Assembly: GCA_963920705.1 (NCBI GenBank)
Contig: CAWUCO010000251.1
Span: 620,001 to 684,000, forward strand
From: Odiellus spinosus
Lineage: Eukaryota; Arthropoda; Arachnida; Opiliones; Phalangiidae
DNA: 64,000 nt
Direction of reading: 5' to 3'
Part shown: in pieces, positions 13,100 to 26,800 of the stretch
Layout of the letters: each line of letters opens with the position of its first letter
How positions within the stretch are numbered: the first letter of the stretch is position 1
Program-made: the position numbers and the translations under genes
The notes under the pieces: model-generated
Told to the model about the DNA's origin: nothing
Database searches by the model: none
The model's input: only the letters and a program-made list of their open reading frames with translations

Positions 13100-16000
13100 T
13101 TCAAATGGTAACAAAACTTTTGATTTTTAAGCGATTTAGACAAAATTAAGACCACTCGAAAGACCAAATTTTGGTCTATCTAAAAAACAAGAGTTTTGGA
13201 AAATCCGTTGAAAAGCCTGGAAAATATGGCCAATTCAAAAAACATCTAATATCAAAAAGCGAATTTTTAAAATCTGAAATTTGACTATTTTGATATTGTA
13301 TGATTTCTTGAATTGGCCATATTTTTCTTGTTTTTCAACGGATTTTTGAAAATTCTTATTATTTAGACTGTCCATTAATTGCTCTTTCGAATGACTTTGG
13401 TTTTGTCTAAATTGCAAAATTGAGACAAATATAAAATTGGTTAAAATTAAGCAAAAACGCTTAAAAATCCAATATTATTGGATTCAAATGGACACAAAAC
13501 TTTTGATTTTAAAGCGATTTAGACAAAATTAAGACCACTCGAAAGAGAAAATATTGGTCTATTTAAAAAACAAGAGTTTTGGAAAATCCGTTGAAAAACC
13601 TGGAAAATATGGCCAATTCAAAAAACATCGAATATCAAAAAGCGAATTTTTAAAATCTGAAATTTGACTATTTTGATATTGTACGATTTCTTGAATTGGC
13701 CATATTTTTCTTGTTTTTCAACGGATTTTTGAAAACTCTTATAATTTAGACTGTCCATTAATTGCGCTTTCGAATGAATTTGGTTTTGTCTAAATTGCCA
13801 AAACGTGACAAATATAAAATTGGTTAAAATTAAGCAAAAACGCTTAAAAATCCAAGATTATTGGATTCAAATGGACACAAAACTTTTGATTTTTAAGCGA
13901 TTTAGACAAAATTAAGACCACTCGAAAGACCAAATTTTGGTCTATCTAAAAAACAAGAGTTTTGGAAAATCCGTTGAAAAACATAGAAAATATGGCCAAT
14001 TCAAAAAACATCTAATATCAAAAAGCGAATTTTTAAAATCTGAAATTTGACTATTTTGATATTGTATGATTTCTTGAATTGGCCATATTTTCCATGTTTT
14101 TCACGGATTTTTGAAAACTCTTATTATTTAGACTGTCCATTAATTGCTCTTTCGAATGACTTTGGTTTTGTCTAAATTGCAAAATTGAGACAAATATAAA
14201 ATTGGTTAAAATTAAGCAAAAACGCTTAAAAATCCAATATTATTGGATTCAAATGGACACAAAACTTTTGATTTTAAAGCGATTTAGACAAAATTAAGAC
14301 CACTCGAAAGAGAAAATATTGGTCTATTTAAAAAACAAGAGTTTTGGAAAATCCGTTGAAAAACCTGGAAAATATGGCCAATTCAAAAAACATCGAATAT
14401 CAAAAAGCGAATTTTTAAAATCTGAAATTTGACTATTTTGATATTGTACGATTTCTTGAATTGGCCATATTTTTCTTGTTTTTCAACGGATTTTTGAAAA
14501 CTCTTATAATTTAGACTGTCCATTAATTGCGCTTTCGAATGAATTTGGTTTTGTCTAAATTGCCAAAACGTGACAAATATAAAATTGGTTAAAATTAAGC
14601 AAAAACGCTTAAAAATCCAAGATTATTGGATTCAAATGGACACAAAACTTTTGATTTTTAAGCGATTTAGACAAAATTAAGACCATTCGAAAGACCAAAT
14701 TTTGGTCTATCTAAAAAACAAGAGTTTTGGAAAATCCGTTGAAAAACATGGAAAATATGCCCAATTCAAAAAACATCTAATATCAAAAAGCGAATTTTTA
14801 AAATCTGAAATTTGACTATTTTGATATTGTATGATTTCTTGAATTGGCCATATTTTTCTTGTTTTTCAACGGATTTTTGAAAACTCTTAATATTTAGACT
14901 GTATATTAATTGTTCTTTCGATGACTTTGGTTTTGTCTAAATTGCAAAATTGTAACAAATATAAAATTGGTTAAAATTAAGCAAAAACGCTTAAAAATCC
15001 AAGATTATTGGATACAAATGGTAACAAAACTTTTGATTTTTAAGCGATTTAGACAAAATTAAGACCACTCGAAAGACCAAATTTTGGTCTATCTAAAAAA
15101 CAAGAGTTTTGGAAAATCCGTTGAAAAGCCTGGAAAATATGGCCAATTCAAAAAACATCTAATATCAAAAAGCGAATTTTTAAAATCTGAAATTTGACTA
15201 TTTTGATATTGTATGATTTCTTGAATTGGCCATATTTTTCTTGTTTTTCAACGGATTTTTGAAAATTCTTATTATTTAGACTGTCCATTAATTGCTCTTT
15301 CGAATGACTTTGGTTTTGTCTAAATTGCAAAATTGAGACAAATATAAAATTGGTTAAAATTAAGCAAAAACGCTTAAAAATCCAATATTATTGGATTCAA
15401 ATGGACACAAAACTTTTGATTTTAAAGCGATTTAGACAAAATTAAGACCACTCGAAAGAGAAAATATTGGTCTATTTAAAAAACAAGAGTTTTGGAAAAT
15501 CCGTTGAAAAACCTGGAAAATATGGCCAATTCAAAAAACATCGAATATCAAAAAGCGAATTTTTAAAATCTGAAATTTGACTATTTTGATATTGTACGAT
15601 TTCTTGAATTGGCCATATTTTTCTTGTTTTTCAACGGATTTTTGAAAACTCTTATAATTTAGACTGTCCATTAATTGCGCTTTCGAATGAATTTGGTTTT
15701 GTCTAAATTGCCAAAACGTGACAAATATAAAATTGGTTAAAATTAAGCAAAAACGCTTAAAAATCCAAGATTATTGGATTCAAATGGACACAAAACTTTT
15801 GATTTTTAAGCGATTTAGACAAAATTAAGACCACTCGAAAGACCAAATTTTGGTCTATCTAAAAAACAAGAGTTTTGGAAAATCCGTTGAAAAACATAGA
15901 AAATATGGCCAATTCAAAAAACATCTAATATCAAAAAGCGAATTTTTAAAATCTGAAATTTGACTATTTTGATATTGTATGATTTCTTGAATTGGCCATA

Positions 16001-17560
16001 TTTTCCATGTTTTTCAACGGATTTTTGAAAACTCTTATTATTTAGACTGTCCATTAATTGCTCTTTCGAATGACTTTGGTTTTGTCTAAATTGCAAAATT
16101 GAGACAAATATAAAATTGGTTAAAATTAAGCAAAAACGCTTAAAAATCCAATATTATTGGATTCAAATGGACACAAAACTTTTGATTTTAAAGCGATTTA
16201 GACAAAATTAAGACCACTCGAAAGAGAAAATATTGGTCTATTTAAAAAACAAGAGTTTTGGAAAATCCGTTGAAAAACCTGGAAAATATGGCCAATTCAA
16301 AAAACATCGAATATCAAAAAGCGAATTTTTAAAATCTGAAATTTGACTATTTTGATATTGTACGATTTCTTGAATTGGCCATATTTTTCTTGTTTTTCAA
16401 CGGATTTTTGAAAACTCTTATAATTTAGACTGTCCATTAATTGCGCTTTCGAATGAATTTGGTTTTGTCTAAATTGCCAAAACGTGACAAATATAAAATT
16501 GGTTAAAATTAAGCAAAAACGCTTAAAAATCCAAGATTATTGGATTCAAATGGACACAAAACTTTTGATTTTTAAGCGATTTAGACAAAATTAAGACCAC
16601 TCGAAAGACCAAATTTTGGTCTATCTAAAAAACAAGAGTTTTGGAAAATCCGTTGAAAAACATAGAAAATATGGCCAATTCAAAAAACATCTAATATCAA
16701 AAAGCGAATTTTTAAAATCTGAAATTTGACTATTTTGATATTGTATGATTTCTTGAATTGGCCATATTTTCCATGTTTTTCACGGATTTTTGAAAACTCT
16801 TATTATTTAGACTGTCCATTAATTGCTCTTTCGAATGACTTTGGTTTTGTCTAAATTGCAAAATTGAGACAAATATAAAATTGGTTAAAATTAAGCAAAA
16901 ACGCTTAAAAATCCAATATTATTGGATTCAAATGGACACAAAACTTTTGATTTTAAAGCGATTTAGACAAAATTAAGACCACTCGAAAGAGAAAATATTG
17001 GTCTATTTAAAAAACAAGAGTTTTGGAAAATCCGTTGAAAAACCTGGAAAATATGGCCAATTCAAAAAACATCGAATATCAAAAAGCGAATTTTTAAAAT
17101 CTGAAATTTGACTATTTTGATATTGTACGATTTCTTGAATTGGCCATATTTTTCTTGTTTTTCAACGGATTTTTGAAAACTCTTATAATTTAGACTGTCC
17201 ATTAATTGCGCTTTCGAATGAATTTGGTTTTGTCTAAATTGCCAAAACGTGACAAATATAAAATTGGTTAAAATTAAGCAAAAACGCTTAAAAATCCAAG
17301 ATTATTGGATTCAAATGGACACAAAACTTTTGATTTTTAAGCGATTTAGACAAAATTAAGACCATTCGAAAGACCAAATTTTGGTCTATCTAAAAAACAA
17401 GAGTTTTGGAAAATCCGTTGAAAAACATGGAAAATATGCCCAATTCAAAAAACATCTAATATCAAAAAGCGAATTTTTAAAATCTGAAATTTGACTATTT
17501 TGATATTGTATGATTTCTTGAATTGGCCATATTTTTCTTGTTTTTCAACGGACTTTTTAA
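13100..17560. repeat. Mosaic of 2-, 5- and 7-monomer repeats
   Basis: A distinctive monomer type with 'gaaagagaaaatattgg', 'aacatcgaatatc', 'gtacgatttc' and 'attgcgctttcg' occurs five times, with its 'gaaagagaaa' at 13541, 14306, 15454, 16220 and 16985 (steps 765, 1,148, 766, 765). The stretch 13,140-14,090 matches 15,053-16,003 at a 1,913-bp shift. The stretch from 14,102 ('ttttcacggatt', one A lost) to about 14,870 matches 16,781 to about 17,550 at 2,679 bp and includes 'accattcgaaag' (14682 and 17361) and 'aatatgcccaattc'. No single unit length explains the block. Confidence 0.75.
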
Positions 17561-18010
17561 AATTCTTATTATTTAGACTGTCCATTAATTGCTCTTTCGA
17601 ATGACTTTTGTTTTGTCTAAATTGCAAAATTGAGACAAATATAAAATTGGTTAAAATTAAGCAAAAACGCTTAAAAATCCAAGATTATTGGATTCAAATG
17701 GTAACAAATCTTTTGATTTTTAAGCGATTTAGACAAAATTAAGACCACTCGAAAGACCAAATTTTGGTCTATCTAAAAAACAAGAGTTTTGGAAAATCCG
17801 TTGAAAAGCCTGGAAAATATGGCCAATTCAAAAAACATCTAATATCAAAAAGCGAATTTTTAAAATCTGAAATTTGACTATTTTGATATTGTATGATTTC
17901 TTGAATTGGCCATATTTTTCTTGTTTTTCAACGGACTTTTTAAAATTCTTATTATTTAGACTGTCCATTAATTGCTCTTTCGAATGACTTTTGTTTTGTC
18001 TAAATTGCAA
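17540..18010. repeat. Adjacent near-identical monomers (383-bp shift)
   Basis: Two neighbouring right arms share the rare string 'cggactttttaaaattc' with 'gacttttgttttg' and 'gcaaaattgagac'. The same arm type recurs near 18690 and 21370. Most neighbouring monomers in the window differ more from each other than from monomers several units away, so this looks like a recent single-monomer duplication. Confidence 0.6.
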
Positions 18011-18574
18011 AATTGAGACAAATATAAAATTGGTTAAAATTAAGCAAAAACACTTAAAAATCCAATATTATTGGATTCAAATGGACACAAAACTTTTGAT
18101 TTTAAAGCGATTTAGACAAAATTAAGACCACTCGAAAGACCAAATTTTGGTCTATCTAAAAAACAAGAGTTTTGGAAAATCCGTTGAAAAGCCTGGAAAA
18201 TATGGCCAATTCAAAAAACATCTAATATCAAAAAGCGAATTTTTAAAATCTGAAATTTGACTATTTTGATATTGTATGATTTCTTGAATTGGCCATATTT
18301 TTCTTGTTTTTCAACGGATTTTTGAAAATTCTTATTATTTAGACTTTCCATTAATTGCTCTTTCGAATGACTTTGATTTTGTCTAAATTGCAAAATTGAG
18401 ACAAATATAAAATTGGTTAAAATTAAGCAAAAACGCTTAAAAATCCAATATTATTGGATTCAAATGGACACAAAACTTTTGATTTTAAAGCGATTTAGAC
18501 AAAATTAAGACCACTCGAAAGACAAAATTTTGGTCTATCTAAAAAACAAGAGTTTTGGAAAATCCGTTGAAAAA

Positions 18575-21202
18575 CCTGGAAAATATGGCCAATTCAAAAA
18601 ACATCTAATATCAAAAAGCGAATTTTTAAAATCTGAAATTTGACTATTTTGATATTGTATGATTTCTTGAATTGGCCATATTTTTCTTGTTTTTCAACGG
18701 ACTTTTTAAAATTCTTATTATTTAGACTGTCCATTAATTGCTCTTTCGAATGACTTTTGTTTTGTCTAAATTGCAAAATTGAGACAAATATAAAATTGGT
18801 TAAAATTAAGCAAAAACACTTAAAAATCCAATATTATTGGATTCAAATGGACACAAAACTTTTGATTTTAAAGCGATTTAGACAAAATTAAGACCACTCG
18901 AAAGACCAAATTTTGGTCTATCTAAAAAACAAGAGTTTTGGAAAATCCGTTGAAAAACGTGGAAAATATGGCCAATTCAAAAAACATCTAATATCAAAAA
19001 GCGAATTTTTAAAATCTGAAATTTGACTATTTTTATATTGTATGATTTCTTGAATTGGCCATATTTTCCATGTTTTTCAACGGATTTTTGAAAACTCTTA
19101 TTATTTAGACTGTCCATTAATTGCTCTTTCGAATGAATTTGGTTTTGTCTAAATTGCCAAAACGTGACAAATATAAAATTGGTTAAAATTAAGCAAAAAC
19201 GCTTAAAAATCCAAGATTATTGGATTCAAATGGACACAAAACTTTTGATTTTTAAGCGATTTAGACAAAATTAAGACCACTCGAAAGAACAAATATTTGT
19301 CTATCTAAAAAACAAGAGTTTTGGAAAATCCGTTGAAGAGCCTGGAAAATATGGCCAATTCAAAAAACATCTAATATCAAAAAGCGAATTTTTAAAATCT
19401 GAAATTTGACTATTTTGATATTGTATGATTTCTTGAATTGGCCATATTTTTCTTGTTTTTCAACGGATTTTTGAAAATTCTTATTATTTAGACTTTCCAT
19501 TAATTGCTCTTTCGAATGACTTTGGTTTTGTCTAAATTGCAAAACTGTGACAAATATAAAATTGGTTAAAATTAAGCAAAAACACTTAAAAATCCAATAT
19601 TATTCGATTCAAATGGACACAAAACTTTTGATTTTAAAGCGATTTAGACAAAATTAAGACCACTCGAAAGACCAAATTTTGGTCTATCTAAAAAACAAGA
19701 GTTTTGGAAAATCCGTTGAAAAACGTGGAAAATATGGCCAATTCAAAAAACATCTAATATCAAAAAGCGAATTTTTAAAATCTGAAATTTGACTATTTTG
19801 ATATTGTATGATTTCTTGAATTGGCCATATTTTCCATGTTTTTCAACGGATTTTTGAAAACTCTTATTATTTAGACTGTCCATTAATTGCTCTTTCGAAT
19901 GAATTTGGTTTTGTCTAAATTGCCAAAACGTGACAAATATAAAATTGGTTAAAATTAAGCAAAAACGCTTAAAAATCCAAGATTATTGGATTCAAATGGA
20001 CACAAAACTTTTGATTTTTAAGCGATTTAGACAAAATTAAGACCACTCGAAAGACCAAATATTGGTCTATCTAAAAAACAAGAGTTTTGGAAAATCCGTT
20101 GAAAAACATGGAAAATATGGCCAATTCAAAAAACATCTAATATCAAAAAGCGAATTTTTAAAATCTGAAATTTGACTATTTTGATATTGTATGATTTCTT
20201 GAATTGGCCATATTTTTCTTGTTTTTCAACGGATTTTTGAAAATTCTTATTATTTAGACTGTCCATTAATTGCTCTTTCGAATGACTTTGGTTTTGTCTA
20301 AATTGCAAAATTGAGACAAATATAAAATTGGTTAAAATTAAGCAAAAACGCTTAAAAATCCAAGATTATTGGATTCAAATGGACACAAAACTTTTGATTT
20401 TTAAGCGATTTAGACAAAATTAAGACCACTCGAAAAAGCAAATATTGGTCTATTTAAAAAACAAGAGTTTTGGAAAATCCGTTGAAAAACCTGGAAAATA
20501 TGGCCAATTCAAAAAACATCTAATATCAAAAAGCGAATTTTTAAAATCTGAAATTTGACTATTTTGATATTGTATGATTTCTTGAATTGGCCATATTTTT
20601 CTTGTTTTTCAACGGATTTTTGAAAACTCTTATTATTTAGACTGTCCATTAATTGCTCTTTCGAATGACTTTGGTTTTGTCTAAATTGCCAAAACGTGAC
20701 AAACATGAAATTGGTTGAAATGAAGCTAAAACGCTTAAAAATCAAACATTATTGGATTCAAATGGAAACAAAACATTTGATTTTTAAGCGATTTAGACAA
20801 AATCAACACGTATCGAAAGAGCAAATATTGGTCTATCTAAAAAACAAGAGTTTTGGAAAATCCGTTGAAAAACATGGAAAATATAACCAATTCAAAAAAC
20901 ATCTAATATCAAAAAGCGAATTTTTAAAATCTGAAATTTGACTATTTTGATATTGTATGGTTTCTTGAATTGGCCATATTTTTCTTGTTTTTCAACGGAT
21001 TTTTGAAAACTCTTATTATTTAGACTGTATATTAATTGCTCTTTCGATGACTTTGGTTTTGTCTAAATTGCAAAATTGTGACAAATATAAAATTGGTTAA
21101 AATTAAGCAAAAACGCTTAAAAATCCAAGATTATTGGATTCAAATGGACACAAAACTTTTGATTTTTAAGCGATTTAGACAAAATTAAGACCACTCGAAA
21201 GA
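18575..21202. repeat. 7-monomer higher-order repeat, copy 1 (2,680-bp spacing)
   Basis: This matches 21,255-23,882 at a constant 2,680-bp shift. Private variants shared by both copies include 'gactatttttatattg' (19024 and 21704), 'tattcgattc' (19601 and 22281), 'gaacaaatatttgtc' (near 19287 and 21967), 'gttgaagagcctgg' (near 19335 and 22015) and 'gacaaacatgaaattgg' (20698 and 23378). The first mismatches bounding the block are at 18574/21254 and 21203/23883. I found no difference at the sites compared, but did not align every base. Confidence 0.88.
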
Positions 21203-21254
21203 CCAAATTTTGGTCTATCTAAAAAACAAGAGTTTTGGAAAATCCGTTGAAAAG

Positions 21255-23882
21255 CCTGGAAAATATGGCCAATTCAAAAAACATCTAATATCAAAAAGCG
21301 AATTTTTAAAATCTGAAATTTGACTATTTTGATATTGTATGATTTCTTGAATTGGCCATATTTTTCTTGTTTTTCAACGGACTTTTTAAAATTCTTATTA
21401 TTTAGACTGTCCATTAATTGCTCTTTCGAATGACTTTTGTTTTGTCTAAATTGCAAAATTGAGACAAATATAAAATTGGTTAAAATTAAGCAAAAACACT
21501 TAAAAATCCAATATTATTGGATTCAAATGGACACAAAACTTTTGATTTTAAAGCGATTTAGACAAAATTAAGACCACTCGAAAGACCAAATTTTGGTCTA
21601 TCTAAAAAACAAGAGTTTTGGAAAATCCGTTGAAAAACGTGGAAAATATGGCCAATTCAAAAAACATCTAATATCAAAAAGCGAATTTTTAAAATCTGAA
21701 ATTTGACTATTTTTATATTGTATGATTTCTTGAATTGGCCATATTTTCCATGTTTTTCAACGGATTTTTGAAAACTCTTATTATTTAGACTGTCCATTAA
21801 TTGCTCTTTCGAATGAATTTGGTTTTGTCTAAATTGCCAAAACGTGACAAATATAAAATTGGTTAAAATTAAGCAAAAACGCTTAAAAATCCAAGATTAT
21901 TGGATTCAAATGGACACAAAACTTTTGATTTTTAAGCGATTTAGACAAAATTAAGACCACTCGAAAGAACAAATATTTGTCTATCTAAAAAACAAGAGTT
22001 TTGGAAAATCCGTTGAAGAGCCTGGAAAATATGGCCAATTCAAAAAACATCTAATATCAAAAAGCGAATTTTTAAAATCTGAAATTTGACTATTTTGATA
22101 TTGTATGATTTCTTGAATTGGCCATATTTTTCTTGTTTTTCAACGGATTTTTGAAAATTCTTATTATTTAGACTTTCCATTAATTGCTCTTTCGAATGAC
22201 TTTGGTTTTGTCTAAATTGCAAAACTGTGACAAATATAAAATTGGTTAAAATTAAGCAAAAACACTTAAAAATCCAATATTATTCGATTCAAATGGACAC
22301 AAAACTTTTGATTTTAAAGCGATTTAGACAAAATTAAGACCACTCGAAAGACCAAATTTTGGTCTATCTAAAAAACAAGAGTTTTGGAAAATCCGTTGAA
22401 AAACGTGGAAAATATGGCCAATTCAAAAAACATCTAATATCAAAAAGCGAATTTTTAAAATCTGAAATTTGACTATTTTGATATTGTATGATTTCTTGAA
22501 TTGGCCATATTTTCCATGTTTTTCAACGGATTTTTGAAAACTCTTATTATTTAGACTGTCCATTAATTGCTCTTTCGAATGAATTTGGTTTTGTCTAAAT
22601 TGCCAAAACGTGACAAATATAAAATTGGTTAAAATTAAGCAAAAACGCTTAAAAATCCAAGATTATTGGATTCAAATGGACACAAAACTTTTGATTTTTA
22701 AGCGATTTAGACAAAATTAAGACCACTCGAAAGACCAAATATTGGTCTATCTAAAAAACAAGAGTTTTGGAAAATCCGTTGAAAAACATGGAAAATATGG
22801 CCAATTCAAAAAACATCTAATATCAAAAAGCGAATTTTTAAAATCTGAAATTTGACTATTTTGATATTGTATGATTTCTTGAATTGGCCATATTTTTCTT
22901 GTTTTTCAACGGATTTTTGAAAATTCTTATTATTTAGACTGTCCATTAATTGCTCTTTCGAATGACTTTGGTTTTGTCTAAATTGCAAAATTGAGACAAA
23001 TATAAAATTGGTTAAAATTAAGCAAAAACGCTTAAAAATCCAAGATTATTGGATTCAAATGGACACAAAACTTTTGATTTTTAAGCGATTTAGACAAAAT
23101 TAAGACCACTCGAAAAAGCAAATATTGGTCTATTTAAAAAACAAGAGTTTTGGAAAATCCGTTGAAAAACCTGGAAAATATGGCCAATTCAAAAAACATC
23201 TAATATCAAAAAGCGAATTTTTAAAATCTGAAATTTGACTATTTTGATATTGTATGATTTCTTGAATTGGCCATATTTTTCTTGTTTTTCAACGGATTTT
23301 TGAAAACTCTTATTATTTAGACTGTCCATTAATTGCTCTTTCGAATGACTTTGGTTTTGTCTAAATTGCCAAAACGTGACAAACATGAAATTGGTTGAAA
23401 TGAAGCTAAAACGCTTAAAAATCAAACATTATTGGATTCAAATGGAAACAAAACATTTGATTTTTAAGCGATTTAGACAAAATCAACACGTATCGAAAGA
23501 GCAAATATTGGTCTATCTAAAAAACAAGAGTTTTGGAAAATCCGTTGAAAAACATGGAAAATATAACCAATTCAAAAAACATCTAATATCAAAAAGCGAA
23601 TTTTTAAAATCTGAAATTTGACTATTTTGATATTGTATGGTTTCTTGAATTGGCCATATTTTTCTTGTTTTTCAACGGATTTTTGAAAACTCTTATTATT
23701 TAGACTGTATATTAATTGCTCTTTCGATGACTTTGGTTTTGTCTAAATTGCAAAATTGTGACAAATATAAAATTGGTTAAAATTAAGCAAAAACGCTTAA
23801 AAATCCAAGATTATTGGATTCAAATGGACACAAAACTTTTGATTTTTAAGCGATTTAGACAAAATTAAGACCACTCGAAAGA
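21255..23882. repeat. 7-monomer higher-order repeat, copy 2
   Basis: Second copy of the 2,680-bp unit, separated from the matched part of copy 1 by about 50 bp of ordinary monomer sequence. It carries the same monomer order, including the last unit with 'aatcaacacgtatcg' and an open plus-strand frame at 23376-23621, and the right arm 'tgtatattaattgc' with 'tcgatgac'. Such agreement over about 2.6 kb implies a recent duplication or an assembly duplication. Confidence 0.88.
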
Positions 23883-26800
23883 GCAAATATTGGTCTATCT
23901 AAAAAACAAGAGTTTTGGAAAATCCTTTGAAAAACATGGAAAATATGGCCAATTCAAAAAACATCTAATATCCAAAAGCGAATTTTTAAAATCTGAAATT
24001 TGACTATTTTGATATTGTAAGATTTCTTGAATTGGCCATATTTTTCTTGTTTTTCAACGGATTTTTGAAAACTCTTATTATTTAGACTGTCCATTAATTG
24101 CTCTTTCGAATGACTTTGGTTTTGTCTAAATTGCAAAATTGAGACAAATATAAAATTGGTTAAAATTAAGCAAAAACGCTTAAAAATCCAAGATTATTGG
24201 ATTCAAATGGACACAAAACTTTTGATTTTAAAGCGCTTTAGACAAAATTAAGACCACTCGAAAGACCAAATATTGGTCTATCTAAAAAACAAGAGTTTTG
24301 GAAAATCCGTTGAAAAACATGGAAAATATGGCCAATTCAAAAAACATCTAATATCAAAAAGCGAATTTTTAAAATCTGAAATTTGACTATTTTGATATTG
24401 TATGATTTCTTGAATTGGCCATATTTTCCATGTTTTTCAACGGATTTTTGAAAACTCTTATTATTTAGACTGTCCATTAATTGCTCTTTCGAATTAATTT
24501 GGTTTTGTCTAAATTGCCAAAACGTGACAAATATAAAATTGGTTAAAATTAAGCAAAAACGCTTAAAAATCCAAGATTATTGGATTCAAATGCACACAAA
24601 ACTTTTGATTTTTAAGCGATTTAGACAAAATTAAGACCACTCGAAAGATCAAATATTGGTCTATCTAAAAAACAAGAGTTTTGGAAAATCCGTTGAAAAA
24701 CATGGAAAATATGGCCAATTCAAAAAACATCTAATATCAAAAGCGAATTTTTAAAATCTGAAATTTGACTATTTTGATATTGTATGATTTCTTGAATTGG
24801 CCATATTTTTCTTGTTTTTCAACGGATTTTTGAAAACTCTTAATATTTAGACTGTATATTAATTGCTCTTTCGATGACTTTGGTTTTGTCTAAATTGCAA
24901 AATTGTGACAAATATAAAATTGGTTAAAATTAAGCAAAAACGCTTAAAAATCCAAGATTATTGGATTCAAATGGTAACAAAACTTTTGATTTTTAAGCGA
25001 TTTAGACAAAATTAAGACCACTCGAAAGACCAAATTTTGGTCTATCTAAAAAACAAGAGTTTGGAAAATCCGTTGAAAAGCCTGGAAAATATGGCCAATT
25101 CAAAAAACATCTAATATCAAAAAGCGAATTTTTAAAATCTGAAATTTGACTATTTTGATATTGTATGATTTCTTGAATTGGCCATATTTTTCTTGTTTTT
25201 CAACGGATTTTTGAAAACTCTTATTATTTAGACTGTCCATTAATTGCTCTTTCGAATGACTTTGGTTTTGTTTAAATTGCAAAAATGTGACAAATATAAA
25301 ATTGGTTAAAATTAAGCAAAAACACTTAAAAATCCAAGATTATTGGATTCAAATGGACACAAAACTTTTGATTTTTAAGCGATTTAGACAAAATTAAGAC
25401 CACTCGAAAGAGCAAATATTGGTCTATCTAAAAAACAAGAGTTTTGGAAAATCCGTTGAAAAACATGGAAAATATGGCCAATTCAAAAAACATCTAATAT
25501 CAAAAAGCGAATTTTTAAAATCTGAAATTTGACTATTTTGATATTGTATGATTTCTTGAATTGGCCATATTTTTTTTGTTTTTCAACGGATTTTTGAAAA
25601 CTCTTAATATTTAGACTGTATATTAATAGCTCTTTCGATGACTTTGGTTTTGTCTAAATTGCAAAATTGTGACAAATATAAAATTGGTTAAAATTAAGAA
25701 AAAACTCTTAAAAATCCAATATTATTGGATTCAAATGGACACAAAACTTTTGATTTTAAAGCGATTTAGATAAAATCAACACGTATCGAAAGAGCAAATA
25801 TTGGTCTATCTAAAAAAGAAGAGTTTTGGAAAATCCGTTGAAAAGCCTGGAAAATATGGCCAATTCAAAAAACATCTAATATCAAAAAGCGAATTTTTAA
25901 AATCTGAAATTTGACTATTTTGATATTGTATGATTTCTTGAATTGGCCATATTTTTCTTGTTTTTCAACGGATTTTTGAAAACTCTTATTATTTAGACTG
26001 CCCATTAATTTCTCTTTCGAATGACTTTGGTTTTGTCTAAATTGCAAAATTGAGACAAATATAAAATTGGTTAAAATTAAGCAAAAACGATTAAAAATCC
26101 AAGATTATTGGATTCAAATGGCCACAAAACTTTTGATTTTAAAGCGATTTAGACAAAATTAAGACCACTCGAAAGACCAAATTTTTGTCTACCTAAAAAA
26201 CAAGAGTTTTGGAAAATCCGTTGAAAAACATGGAAAATATGGCCAATTCAAAAAACATCTAATATCAAAAAGCGAATTTTTAAAATCTGAAATTTGACTA
26301 TTTTGATATTGTATGATTTCTTGAATTGGCCATATTTTTCTTGTTTTTCAACGGATTTTTGAAAACTCTTATTATTTAGACTGTCCATTAATTGCTCTTT
26401 CGAATGAATTTGGTTTTGTCTAAATTGCAAAATTGAGACAAATATAAAATTGGTTAAAATTAAGCAAAAACGCTTAAAAATCCAAGATTATTGGATTCAA
26501 ATGGACACAAAACTTTTGATTTTTAAGCGATTTAGACAAAATTAAGACCACTCGAAAGAGCTAATATTAGTCTATCTAAAAAAAAGAGTTTTGGAAAATC
26601 CGTTGAAAAACATGGAAAATATGGCCAATTCAAAAAACATCTAATATCAAAAAGCGAATTTTTAAAATCTGAAATTTGACTATTTTGATATTGTATGATT
26701 TCTTGAATTGGCCATATTTTTCTTGTTTTTCAACGGATTTTTGAAAACTCTTAATATTTCGACTGTATATTAATTGCTCTTTCGATGACTTTGGTTTTGT

